The notes under the pieces are model-generated. The model ran no database searches and had not been told where the DNA came from. It saw only the letters and a list, made by a program, of their open reading frames with translations. The translations under genes were made by a program, and so were the position numbers. A DNA stretch of 35,001 nt from an uncultured Bacilli bacterium. GTDB lineage: Bacteria; Bacillota_I; Bacilli_A; RF39; UBA660. Each line of letters starts with the position of its first letter. Positions within the stretch are counted from its first letter, which is position 1. Below are positions 15,977 to 24,113 of the stretch, in pieces. The stretch lies in assembly GCA_947623925.1 (NCBI GenBank), contig CANQID010000011.1:1-35001 (forward strand), in the 5' to 3' direction.

Positions 15977-18647
15977 CATTATTATCATTTATTTCTGGAT
16001 TTTCAGGCTCTATTGGATTTTCGGGTTCTACAGGTGTTTCAGGTTCTACTACAGTATTAATTGTTACCGTAGTTTCAACACCACTACTCATATTGCTTTT
16101 AAATATAGAATAAGATGTCTTTACAACATATGTTGTTGTTTGCGATGGAACAGGTAATTCAACAGAATTTCCACTTGTACTTGTTATAAATGTTAAATTT
16201 CCACTAGAATTTTTTGAATATATGTTATAAACAACTGTTCCTATATTACTTGAATTGTAGTTAAGTCTAGAATTTATAAAGCTTGTTTTAAATCCATTAT
16301 CTTGGAATAGTGAACTTGCTAAAGTTTCAATAGATGATCTATTTATAGCATCAGGAGTTGCAATAGGATTCCAACTTAATTTTAATTTTTCTCCAACACT
16401 ACTTCTTAAATTAGTAACATCATTTAATTTAGCATATCTTGGTGAAACCTCAGTAGGTTCTGTACCAGCTTTAAATAATTCAGTTATTTTCATATTACTT
16501 GGAGTATATTCACTTGGTAACATTGCAGGGTTCGTTTCTTTTTCTATTGTAACTTCAACAACACCTTCTGGTTTAGTAAAGTTTTTAGTACCACTAGCAA
16601 AACCTTTTATAACGGCTCTAAATAACCTTAAATTTTGGCCAGATCCATATGTATTATGACCTGTTTTAACATCTTTGTAGCCATACCATAATGCCATTGA
16701 GTAATCAGGAGTTATACCAGCTACCCATAAATCTTTTGTTGCGTTTCCAGGTAAACTATAAGTCTTTTTCGTTTGACTATCAAAATCTGTAGTACCTGTT
16801 TTAATTCCATAAGTAACACCATTAGATACAGAAGAACCATTGTAATATTGAGCAACTGAAGTTAGTATATCTGAAATCATATATGCGGTTTCTTCACTCA
16901 TTACTTTTTCAGGTGCTGATTTTATTTCATATTCTTCATTTGTGTCTCTATAGACTATTTTTGTAAATGAATGAGGTTCTATATAGTATCCACCATTAGA
17001 AAATGCAGAATAAGCAGCCGCTAATGTAAGTGGAGATTCACCATTATATCCACCAATTGAATGTGATTCATATAATACACCGCTTTTAGTATCAGGATTT
17101 AATCCAAGTGATTTAACAAATGATAAAATATTGTTTTTATCAAGTGATTGGAAAGCTTTTAGTGCTGGAACATTTCTTGAAAGAACAATTGCTTGCCTCA
17201 TCGTTAATAAACCATTATATTTTCCATCAGCATTGTTTAATTTTCCACCTCCACTATAGGCATGTGGTTCATCTGAAAATAATTGATAAGTTGACCAGTT
17301 ATTAAATTCAATACCAGGACCATAATCATATAAAGGTTTAGATGTAGATCCAATTTGATTATTAATCATTGTTGCATAATTGAATACTCCTTCACCACTT
17401 CTGTTTTCAATATTATTTCTACCATTACCAACAGCGACTATTTCTCCAGTTGCGGATTTAATTAGAACAACGCCTGCTTGAACTTTATCATTTTCCCATT
17501 TATATGTTTTACCAGACATTATATCATCAATATAGGCTTGCTTGTCTCTATCCATAGTAGTATATATAAGCATAGGAGTTACATAAGGATTTAAACCAGT
17601 TTTTGATTTTACTTCAGCAACTACAGTATCAACAAATCCTTGATAACTATTTGTATTTGAAGAAGAAGTAGTAGGTTGTTTAACAATATCTTCTACTGTC
17701 AATTTAGAAGCAATTTTTCTTTCTTCACTTGTGATATATCCATGTCTTTCCATTAAGTAAAGAACATTTTGTCTTCTAGATTCAGTAGCTTCAGGGTGTA
17801 TATATGGATCATATGCATCAGGTGATTGGAACATTCCTGCAAGCATTGCTGCTTCTGCTAAATTAACCTCAGAAATAGGTTTTCCAAAATATGTTAAACT
17901 TGCTTGTTGAACACCATATGCTCCAGCACCCATATAATATGAATTAACATAAAATTCTAAAATGTCTTGTTTAGTATATTGCTTCTCAATTTTAAATATT
18001 GATAAATAAATATCTGTAAATTTTCTTTTTATACCTTCAAATCCTGATGAAACATTATCTGTATACGCATTTTTAGATATTTGCATTGTAAGAGTGGAAG
18101 CACCACCACCACCATGACCAAGTATTTGACTTATTGATGCTTTAAGGAAACGTGCAGCATCAAATCCATTATGTTGGAAAAATCTTGAATCTTCTGTAGC
18201 AATAATTGCATCTACAAGAACTTGTGGTAAATCTTCGTAGTTTACTTTTTCTCTTTTCTCAACACCTAATTTTTTAATTATTTCACCTTTAGAATCATAT
18301 AAAATAGTTGATTCATTTTTAAATAAGTTATCTGGATTAAATTCAGGTGCAGTTTGAACAATGTACCCTGCAAATATTACACATGCTACGATTAAAAATA
18401 TTATAAATGAAAGCATAATTATTAAAAATATTTTAAATGCTTTTTTTCTCTGTTTTTTATTTTTCTTTTTACCTTTTTTTCCAAATAATTTAGGTAGTAA
18501 AAATAAAACTAAATCTATTACAGCAACTATTGCAAAAGCTTTTAAAAAGCCAATAGCTATAGTACCAACTACAAGTGTTAATATACTTATAACTATAGCA
18601 ATAATTACGAAACTGTTTTTCTTAATAAATTTTTTTATATCTTTCAT
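15957..18647 (-). CDS. Class A penicillin-binding protein (bifunctional transglycosylase/transpeptidase)
   Basis: The 896-residue PBP1-type enzyme polymerises glycan strands and crosslinks peptides outside the membrane. The GT51 domain has ATEDSRFFQHNGFD (catalytic Glu142). The transpeptidase has GSTSKP (SxxK, about residue 430), SRN (SxN) and KTGTT (KTG). The C-terminus resembles a fibronectin-III-like fold followed by a Pro-Glu-rich repeat tail. The N-terminus is unusual: three membrane segments (about 12-32, 33-53 and 71-96) with a highly basic loop between the second and third, where typical relatives have one. AAGGAGG overlaps the recU stop. In Bacillus the neighbour is also recU. Confidence 0.93.
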   Translation of the reverse strand: MKDIKKFIKKNSFVIIAIVISILTLVVGTIAIGFLKAFAIVAVIDLVLFLLPKLFGKKGKKKNKKQRKKAFKIFLIIMLSFIIFLIVACVIFAGYIVQTAPEFNPDNLFKNESTILYDSKGEIIKKLGVEKREKVNYEDLPQVLVDAIIATEDSRFFQHNGFDAARFLKASISQILGHGGGGASTLTMQISKNAYTDNVSSGFEGIKRKFTDIYLSIFKIEKQYTKQDILEFYVNSYYMGAGAYGVQQASLTYFGKPISEVNLAEAAMLAGMFQSPDAYDPYIHPEATESRRQNVLYLMERHGYITSEERKIASKLTVEDIVKQPTTSSSNTNSYQGFVDTVVAEVKSKTGLNPYVTPMLIYTTMDRDKQAYIDDIMSGKTYKWENDKVQAGVVLIKSATGEIVAVGNGRNNIENRSGEGVFNYATMINNQIGSTSKPLYDYGPGIEFNNWSTYQLFSDEPHAYSGGGKLNNADGKYNGLLTMRQAIVLSRNVPALKAFQSLDKNNILSFVKSLGLNPDTKSGVLYESHSIGGYNGESPLTLAAAYSAFSNGGYYIEPHSFTKIVYRDTNEEYEIKSAPEKVMSEETAYMISDILTSVAQYYNGSSVSNGVTYGIKTGTTDFDSQTKKTYSLPGNATKDLWVAGITPDYSMALWYGYKDVKTGHNTYGSGQNLRLFRAVIKGFASGTKNFTKPEGVVEVTIEKETNPAMLPSEYTPSNMKITELFKAGTEPTEVSPRYAKLNDVTNLRSSVGEKLKLSWNPIATPDAINRSSIETLASSLFQDNGFKTSFINSRLNYNSSNIGTVVYNIYSKNSSGNLTFITSTSGNSVELPVPSQTTTYVVKTSYSIFKSNMSSGVETTVTINTVVEPETPVEPENPIEPENPEINDNNEDTSRS

Positions 18648-18649
18648 AC

Positions 18650-19216
18650 TTATACCTCCTTGAAAAATACTTTATCTAATATTTCAATGTAATCAATTTT
18701 AGGGTTATATTTATCTTTAATTATATATCCATTTTCTTCGAAAAAAATTATTGGAATTGATTTTCTACTATTGTTTTTTAAAAAATCAAATAAACTTTCT
18801 GCTGGCAATAAAAATGTTTTGTTTTGTTTTGTAAATCTTACAATTAAAAATGCGATAGCACCATGTCTATATACATTTTTTAAATGTTCTATTTGATGCA
18901 TATGTATATTTGCAAGCGGGAAAAAATTTCTTGTAGTTTCTTTTGCTTCAAAATCTATATATTTTCCTTTATATATACCATTGTAATCTGTAGTAGAAGG
19001 TATTTTAAATCTTGCATCTTCTATTACTGCATCATTTCTACTTTTATAATTTACTTTATGTATAGTTATTGGTGTAGGTTTTTTATATATTACAGCGATA
19101 TCATTTTTTAAATAATAATTGTTAGTATCGTTTAATTCCGCTTCTAAATTCATACCTCTATTTGCGTAATTAATTTTATTTGTTTTTAAAACCTTAACTC
19201 CTGTTGGGTAGTGCAT
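18650..19216 (-). CDS. recU: Holliday junction resolvase RecU
   Basis: This 188-residue protein matches the Bacillus RecU blocks RGMNLEAELNDTN, YLKND.AVIYKKPTP, PSTTDYNGIYKGKYIDFEAK and HQIEHL. The conserved Asp in TTDYNG and the Glu and Lys in FEAKE are the nuclease active-site residues. RecU resolves recombination intermediates during repair and segregation. The start ATG 19216 has GGTGATA close by. The stop and the pbp start are 2 bp apart, so the two are cotranslated, as in the Bacillus recU-ponA operon. Confidence 0.95.
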   Translation of the reverse strand: MHYPTGVKVLKTNKINYANRGMNLEAELNDTNNYYLKNDIAVIYKKPTPITIHKVNYKSRNDAVIEDARFKIPSTTDYNGIYKGKYIDFEAKETTRNFFPLANIHMHQIEHLKNVYRHGAIAFLIVRFTKQNKTFLLPAESLFDFLKNNSRKSIPIIFFEENGYIIKDKYNPKIDYIEILDKVFFKEV

Positions 19217-19231
19217 ATTATCACCAACATA

Positions 19232-19237
19232 ATTATA
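19232..19237 (-). promoter_or_regulatory. -10 box of recU-pbp
   Basis: TATAAT on the minus strand, with the ribosome site TTGGTGATA just downstream. The start would lie at that site. No convincing -35 box. Confidence 0.45.
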
Positions 19238-19323
19238 CTATAAAATATGATTTTTTAAAACCCTATATTTATCTAATATTTTCTAATTTTGTCGAATCAC
19301 AACATTTATGATTTTAATTGATG

Positions 19324-19329
19324 TATTAT
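19324..19329 (+). promoter_or_regulatory. -10 box of the 35-codon ORF
   Basis: TATTAT is followed by GAGGTG at 19336-19341. No good -35 box is seen, so this is tentative. Confidence 0.35.
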
Positions 19330-19347
19330 AGTTGCGAGGTGTAATAT

Positions 19348-19455
19348 ATGCAACAACATCATATAGAAAGTATATTTAATGAAATGATAGAAGATATAAG
19401 TATTATTAAATTTAAATTAAATAAATATGGAGTAAAAAGTTTTAAAATAAAATAG
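19348..19455 (+). CDS. Possible small protein, 35 residues
   Basis: ATG 19348 is preceded by GAGGTG with 6-nt spacing. The predicted peptide starts MQQHHIESIF, is basic at the end (VKSFKIK) and is likely one amphipathic helix. It sits in the divergent gap upstream of recU and shares a bidirectional terminator with the AIM24 gene; the stop codon is inside the terminator stem, the arrangement common to other genes here. I do not recognise it. It could be a chance ORF. Confidence 0.5.
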   Translation: MQQHHIESIFNEMIEDISIIKFKLNKYGVKSFKIK

Positions 19456-19480
19456 AAGTTAAACTTCTATTAATTTTTTG
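19451..19480. terminator. Bidirectional terminator
   Basis: ATAGAAG and CTTCTAT flank TTAAA, with T-rich sequence on both sides. It can end the 35-codon ORF on the plus strand and the AIM24 gene on the minus strand. Confidence 0.7.
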
Positions 19481-19961
19481 TTGAAATATAAGGTGTAATT
19501 CTTCCGGCAAAGTCTTGGAAATTTTGAGATTGTATTATAACTTTTCCAGGGCCAACTAATCTTGTTAAGAAAAGTCCTTCACCACCAAATAATCCTGCTC
19601 CAAATCTTTTAGTAAATACAACATTCATATTTACACTTTGTTGTGCACATAAAAATGCATTTTTTTGAACAATTAATTCTTCTTTAAAATCATCCATGTT
19701 TATAGGTATAATATTTCCTGGAACTGTAGAAGCAAAAGCAACTAATTGATTATCTTCTAAAGCAGTATAATTTGCCATAAACATAGATTCTCCTGCAAAC
19801 ATTCTTCCAAAACCTTTCATTACACCACCACGAGTGTTAGTTTGCATTTCAACACTATTTGTTTCATAAGCCATACCACCAGATTATGTGTACATAGACT
19901 CACCTTTATTAAGTTTAGCCTCAACTAATGGTACAGTTTGACCAATTACTTTGTATTCCAT
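19470..19961 (-). pseudogene. AIM24/TIGR00266-family gene with in-frame stop and missing middle
   Basis: The ideal start is ATG 19961 with AAGGAGG. The first 25 codons (MEYKVIGQTVPLVEAKL...) look like family N-termini, but codon 26 is TAA (19886-19884), where relatives have Glu or another residue after the Tyr-Thr/Ser pair. The frame stays open for 137 more codons with clear family motifs: FGRMFAGESMF, VPGNIIPI, FLCAQ and GLFGGEGLF. Relatives are about 220-260 residues and contain FGGEG twice; here only one copy remains, joined directly to the final GPGKVIIQS block. So an internal deletion of about 70 residues is likely. ATG 19874 could restart translation, but its upstream GGTGGT touches the start codon. 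A recent pseudogene is the simplest reading; readthrough is possible. Confidence 0.7.
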
Positions 19962-20021
19962 AATATCCTCCTTAATCTAACAATATAATTTTACCACAAA
20001 ATTATGCATATGTGTATAATT

Positions 20022-20912
20022 TTATTTTGATATTCTATATAAATTGAATGATGGTCTATTAAATAATCTAAAACTTATAGTAGATGTTCCAATACCACTT
20101 GAAACAAATAAATTTGAATCACCTAACTTATAATATTCATCATGATATTTTTTAGCTTTAGTAGGATTTATTATAGAACCTATATAAGGTAATCTTATTT
20201 GACCACCATGAGAATGTCCTGCAAGTATTAAATTATATGAACTGTAATCTATTTCATCTACATAATCAGGTTCATGTAGTAAAAGTATTTTATAATTATA
20301 ATTAATTTCTTTAATTTCTTCATTTATAGAAGAAATTTTATTTTGTATCAGTTTGTCACTTTTTAAATTAGAGTTTATTCCAATAATCATTATAGGAATG
20401 TTTCCTTTGTTGTATATTAAATCATAAGTATCATTTAAATTATTAAAACCAGACTTGTTTATTATTTCATCAAATTCAGTAAAATCATAATCATGATTTC
20501 CTTTTATTGCATATTTTCCAAGTTTTGCTTCTATTTTACTAAGACTATCTATTATTTCATTTATTTTATTTTCATTTAATTTTGTATCTGAATCAATTAA
20601 ATCTCCTGTAAAAACAACTATATCAGGTTTAGTTTCATTTACTTTTTTAACTAAATAATCTAGTTCTTTTTTATTTGTAGTTCTTCCATAATGAATATCA
20701 GATATATGAGCAATTTTTATTCCATCGAAGTTGTCTGAAATATTTGGTGCATTAACCTTATATTCTTTTACAATAATACCTGTTGTTGCGATAAATCTAC
20801 TATATAAAATTATTCCTACTATTATTATAGATACAATCACAAATATTTTTAAAAATTTAAATAATTTTTTATGATCTTTTTTTTCAATTTCATCATTAAC
20901 TATATCATCCAT
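20022..20912 (-). CDS. Membrane-anchored calcineurin-like metallophosphoesterase (YkuE-type)
   Basis: The 296-residue protein has an N-terminal membrane segment (about residues 20-43) and then the metallophosphoesterase core: AHISDIHYG, TGDLIDS, KGNHDYD, LLLHEPD and AGHSHGG. It is a paralogue of the gene at 11352, which lacks the anchor. It may act at the membrane surface on lipid or envelope phosphates, but the substrate is not shown. Its start overlaps the CPBP stop by one base (TAATG), so both are one operon. Confidence 0.88.
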   Translation of the reverse strand: MDDIVNDEIEKKDHKKLFKFLKIFVIVSIIIVGIILYSRFIATTGIIVKEYKVNAPNISDNFDGIKIAHISDIHYGRTTNKKELDYLVKKVNETKPDIVVFTGDLIDSDTKLNENKINEIIDSLSKIEAKLGKYAIKGNHDYDFTEFDEIINKSGFNNLNDTYDLIYNKGNIPIMIIGINSNLKSDKLIQNKISSINEEIKEINYNYKILLLHEPDYVDEIDYSSYNLILAGHSHGGQIRLPYIGSIINPTKAKKYHDEYYKLGDSNLFVSSGIGTSTISFRLFNRPSFNLYRISK

Positions 20913-21817
20913 TATAATGCTCCTAACATAAATAATAGTACTTCTAATGAAATCATTATTCCATTATGCATTAAGTGTAAACCCGTTGAAACTAAAACAT
21001 TATCTGTTTTATATAAAATATAAGCAAATACAAGACCATGAACAGAGTAAGGAATTAAATATAAAATATCTACCCAGCTATTTATATTTCCTATAACATG
21101 AAGTCCACCAAAAATAAGACCTGAAGTTATTATAAATGCAATAGGAGATGAAATTATATTTCTCAAAGACCTTCTAAATACAAGTTCTTCACAAATAGGT
21201 GCATAAACGATGGCTGAAAAAATTATGTAAATAGGCGCAACTTTAAGAGTTTGTCTTATAGTTTCTTCGTTACCAGCTATATTACCTGAATTTAAAGCAC
21301 TTATTATAAGGTTACTAGTCATCATAATTATTGTTGCAAAAAACCAATATTTAACATATTTTGAAAAATATTTTTTATGATTTTTTTTAATATCTTTTAT
21401 ATCTTTTTTATATGAATTAATGTTTATTAAAATAAGTATTATTAATAAAATTATGCAGTATATTGTTAGAGAAATTGATTTTATTATTTGTGGACTATTT
21501 GAATCAATACCAAATATGCCTAGTATTTCATTTTTAAAAATATTAAATATAAAGTATATACTTATAGTTAAAACACCTATTAGTATATTAGTAAATATTT
21601 GTTTATAATTATTTTTATCTTTTATTGAAAGATAATATATTATAGTTATAGAAATTATTAAAATTTGATATTCAATGTTAAGTACATTTGAACAATCGGT
21701 TATATTTATATTGAAAAATGAAAAAACAAAATTTTTTACTAAGAAAAGTATTAAATATACTGTAATACTACTTATTAATAAAAATAAATTTTTTTCAATC
21801 TTATCGATTTGTTTCAT
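20912..21817 (-). CDS. CPBP-family intramembrane protease (CAAX/Abi type)
   Basis: The 301-residue integral membrane protein has about eight hydrophobic segments. The CPBP signature is complete: ICEELVFRRSL (EExxxR), IFGGLHV (FxxxH) and LHLMHNG (HxxxN). Such proteases cleave in or near the membrane and are linked to prenyl processing, bacteriocin immunity and spore or stress functions. No bacteriocin gene lies nearby, so a housekeeping or regulatory role is possible. The ribosome site GGTGAT follows TATAAT at 21840-21835, again giving a very short leader. Confidence 0.85.
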   Translation of the reverse strand: MKQIDKIEKNLFLLISSITVYLILFLVKNFVFSFFNINITDCSNVLNIEYQILIISITIIYYLSIKDKNNYKQIFTNILIGVLTISIYFIFNIFKNEILGIFGIDSNSPQIIKSISLTIYCIILLIILILININSYKKDIKDIKKNHKKYFSKYVKYWFFATIIMMTSNLIISALNSGNIAGNEETIRQTLKVAPIYIIFSAIVYAPICEELVFRRSLRNIISSPIAFIITSGLIFGGLHVIGNINSWVDILYLIPYSVHGLVFAYILYKTDNVLVSTGLHLMHNGIMISLEVLLFMLGAL

Positions 21818-21871
21818 ATAATCACCATACTATAATTATATCAAAAAATATAAAAAAATATATAAAAAACT

Positions 21872-21899
21872 TTGGTTTTTAAAAAAAATATGTTATAAT
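21872..21899 (+). promoter_or_regulatory. Promoter of the rimP-nusA-infB operon
   Basis: TTGGTT (21872-21877), 16 nt, TATAAT (21894-21899) with the TG extension at 21891-21892. Confidence 0.65.
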
Positions 21900-21904
21900 G
21901 TATT

Positions 21905-21954
21905 TAGTTTGACAGAGAGTGGGAAATCCCACTCTTTATATTTGAGGAGGAGTT
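21905..21954 (+). promoter_or_regulatory. Leader hairpin upstream of rimP
   Basis: AGAGTGGG (21916-21923) pairs perfectly with CCCACTCT (21928-21935) around AAAT, followed by a short T-rich run and GAGGAGG. A hairpin of this form is common before rimP in Firmicutes (the rimP leader of Rfam); I recognise it by position and shape only. It may act as an attenuator or NusA-responsive element. Confidence 0.6.
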
Positions 21955-22203
21955 ATGTTAGAAAAAATAAGAGAATCGATAGAACCTAAAATAAATGAAC
22001 TTGGTTTTATGTTAGATGATATACTATATGAAAAAGAAGGAAATACATGGTTTTTAAGAGTAATAATTGATAATCATGATTTAATAACAGTAGATGATTG
22101 TGTTACAGTATGTAATGGAATAAATCCAATATTAGATAATATTGATTTAATAGAAGAAAGTTATATTTTAGATGTATGTTCAAAAGAGAAAGGAATTGAT
22201 TAA
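21955..22203 (+). CDS. rimP: Ribosome maturation factor RimP, N-terminal domain only
   Basis: The 82-residue product matches the N-terminal domain of RimP (IEPKINELGFMLDDI, LRVIIDN, TVDDCVTVCNGINPILD, ESYILDV). Normal RimP has about 150 residues with a C-terminal SH3-like domain after a (S)SPG motif; here the sequence continues SKEKGID and stops, and nusA begins one base later. There is no room for the missing domain, and the TTG-rich end encodes the nusA ribosome site instead. The function may be reduced or carried by the N-domain alone. The operon position is standard. Confidence 0.75.
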   Translation: MLEKIRESIEPKINELGFMLDDILYEKEGNTWFLRVIIDNHDLITVDDCVTVCNGINPILDNIDLIEESYILDVCSKEKGID

Positions 22204-22204
22204 A

Positions 22205-23347
22205 ATGGACGGTAAAGAATTTAAAAATGCAGTACAACTTTTAGTAAAAGAAAAAGGTATAAGTGAAGATGTTATATATGAGGCTATGCAACTTGCTTTA
22301 ACATCAGCATATAAAAAAAATTATCATTCTTTATCAAATGTTAGAATAAATATAGATAAAGAATCAGGAGAAATACACGTATATTCATTTAAAACAGTAG
22401 TACCAGATAATTATGAAGAATTAGAAGAATGGGATTTATTAGATGAAGAAACAGATGAGGAGATAGAAGAAGAAAAACAACCTTTTATTTTCGATGAAAG
22501 AATACATATACCTTTAGAAGAAGCAAAAAAAATAGTTCCGGGTATAGAAGTTGGAGAAACAATAGAAGAAGAAGTAACACCTAAAGATTTTGGTCGTGTT
22601 GCTGCATCTACTGCTAAACAAGTAGTTGTTCAAAAAATAAGAGAAGCAGAAAGAAACACAATAATAAATGAATTTCAAGATAAACAAGATGAACTTGCAT
22701 CAGGTACAGTTGAAATGGAAGATTCTAAAAATTATTATATTGATTTGGGTAGAACACAAGGAATACTTCCTAAATCAGAGATAATTCCAGGTGAACAAAT
22801 AAAAATGGGAAGTAACATAAAAGTATATATAACAAAAGTAGATAACAACTCAAAAGGACCTATTATACTTTTATCTAGAAGTCATTATGGATTTGTTAAA
22901 AGACTATTTGAACTAGAAATACCAGAAATAAATGAAGGGATTATCCTTGTTTATAGTGTTGCTCGTGAGGCAGGAGTTAGAACAAAAGTAGCAGTTTATT
23001 CTGAAAATTCTAAAGTTGATCCAATTGGAGCTTGTATTGGTGAAAAAGGAATGAGAATTGCTAATATACTAAAAGAATTAAATGGTGAAAAAATAGATAT
23101 AATCGAATATAATAAAGAATCTGAAGAATTTATTAAAAACGCATTAAGTCCTGCAAAAGATGCACATGTATTTATAACAGATGAAAAAAAACAAGAAGCA
23201 TTAGTTGTAGTAGATAAAGATAATTTCTCACTTGCTATAGGTAAAAAAGGATTAAATGTAAAACTTGCATCAAGACTTACTCATTTTAAAATAGATGTTA
23301 AAACTTATGAACAAGCAAAAGAAGAAGGCATTAATATAGTAGGTTAG
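22205..23347 (+). CDS. nusA: Transcription termination/antitermination factor NusA
   Basis: The 380-residue protein has the N-terminal RNA polymerase-binding domain (1-125), an S1 domain with GTVEMEDSKNYYIDLGRTQGILP-type residues (about 135-195), and KH1/KH2 (GACIGEKGMRI, AIGKKGLNVKLASRL). It binds the elongation complex and controls pausing. The start ATG 22205 is one base after rimP. It lacks the acidic C-terminal repeats found in E. coli, as in other Firmicutes. The order rimP-nusA-rnpM matches Bacillus. Confidence 0.95.
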   Translation: MDGKEFKNAVQLLVKEKGISEDVIYEAMQLALTSAYKKNYHSLSNVRINIDKESGEIHVYSFKTVVPDNYEELEEWDLLDEETDEEIEEEKQPFIFDERIHIPLEEAKKIVPGIEVGETIEEEVTPKDFGRVAASTAKQVVVQKIREAERNTIINEFQDKQDELASGTVEMEDSKNYYIDLGRTQGILPKSEIIPGEQIKMGSNIKVYITKVDNNSKGPIILLSRSHYGFVKRLFELEIPEINEGIILVYSVAREAGVRTKVAVYSENSKVDPIGACIGEKGMRIANILKELNGEKIDIIEYNKESEEFIKNALSPAKDAHVFITDEKKQEALVVVDKDNFSLAIGKKGLNVKLASRLTHFKIDVKTYEQAKEEGINIVG

Positions 23348-23355
23348 GTGGGACT

Positions 23356-23613
23356 ATGAAACAAAAAAAAATACCGATGAGAACATGTATTGTAACAAAA
23401 GAAAAGTTACCTAAAAAAGAATTAATTAGGGTAGTTAGGACACCTAATAATGAAGTTATAGTTGATGTAACAGGAAAAGCAAATGGTAGGGGAGCATATT
23501 TAAAAAAAGATTTGAGTGTGTATGAACTCGCTCGAAAATCAAAAGTAATAGATAGACATCTTGAAGTAGAAGTTAGTGATGATATATATGAACAATTAAA
23601 AAATATTAAGTAG
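23356..23613 (+). CDS. rnpM: RnpM (YlxR) family protein
   Basis: The 85-residue protein has the YlxR/DUF448 pattern: RTCIVTKEKLPKKELIRVVR, VDVTGKANGRGAYL and the Arg-Gly-Ala-Tyr motif. In Bacillus the protein modulates RNase P. It lies 8 bp after nusA, in the expected place. Confidence 0.9.
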   Translation: MKQKKIPMRTCIVTKEKLPKKELIRVVRTPNNEVIVDVTGKANGRGAYLKKDLSVYELARKSKVIDRHLEVEVSDDIYEQLKNIK

Positions 23614-23621
23614 GTGATTTT

Positions 23622-24101
23622 ATGGATAAGAGAAAAGATTATATTTCATGGGACGAATATTTTATTTCACTTGCAATATTATCTAGTAAAAGAAGTAAAG
23701 ACCCAAATACTCAAGTAGGAGCTTGTATAGTAGATAAAAATAATAAAATTTTATCAATGGGCTATAATGGTGCTCCTATTGGTATGAATGATGATACAAT
23801 GCCATGGTCAAGAGAAGGAAGTTTTTTAGAAACTAAATATGCATATGTATGTCATGCGGAATTAAATGCAATTTTAAACACTAAAGCAAATTTAGAAGGA
23901 AGTAAGTTATATGTTTATTTATTTCCATGCAATGAATGTGCAAAAGCAATTATCCAAGCTGGAATAAAAGAAGTTGTTTATGTATGTGATAAATATAAAG
24001 ATACAGATTCAGTTATCGCTTCAAAAAAAATGTTTGATGAATGTGGTGTTAAATATAGAGAATATGAAATAAAAGGAAAAGAAATAGTAATAACTGTATA
24101 G
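23622..24101 (+). CDS. dCMP deaminase family protein (ComEB-like)
   Basis: The 159-residue zinc deaminase converts dCMP to dUMP in dTMP supply. The metal motifs are HAE (VCHAELNAI) and PCNEC (PCxxC), and the DPNTQVGAC block near the N-terminus is conserved in dCMP deaminases. The place normally taken by ylxQ (an L7Ae-like protein) between rnpM and infB is taken by this gene. It is 8 bp from rnpM and its stop overlaps infB's ribosome site, so it is in the operon. A guanine- or related deaminase is less likely given the length. Confidence 0.85.
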   Translation: MDKRKDYISWDEYFISLAILSSKRSKDPNTQVGACIVDKNNKILSMGYNGAPIGMNDDTMPWSREGSFLETKYAYVCHAELNAILNTKANLEGSKLYVYLFPCNECAKAIIQAGIKEVVYVCDKYKDTDSVIASKKMFDECGVKYREYEIKGKEIVITV

Positions 24102-24113
24102 GAGGTGCTTATT

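Noticed and set aside
19884-19886. TAA reassigned as a sense codon
   Set aside because: TAA ends most genes in the window, including spoIVA, hup and rbfA, so a general code change is not possible. The internal TAA in the AIM24 gene is better read as a mutation or local readthrough.
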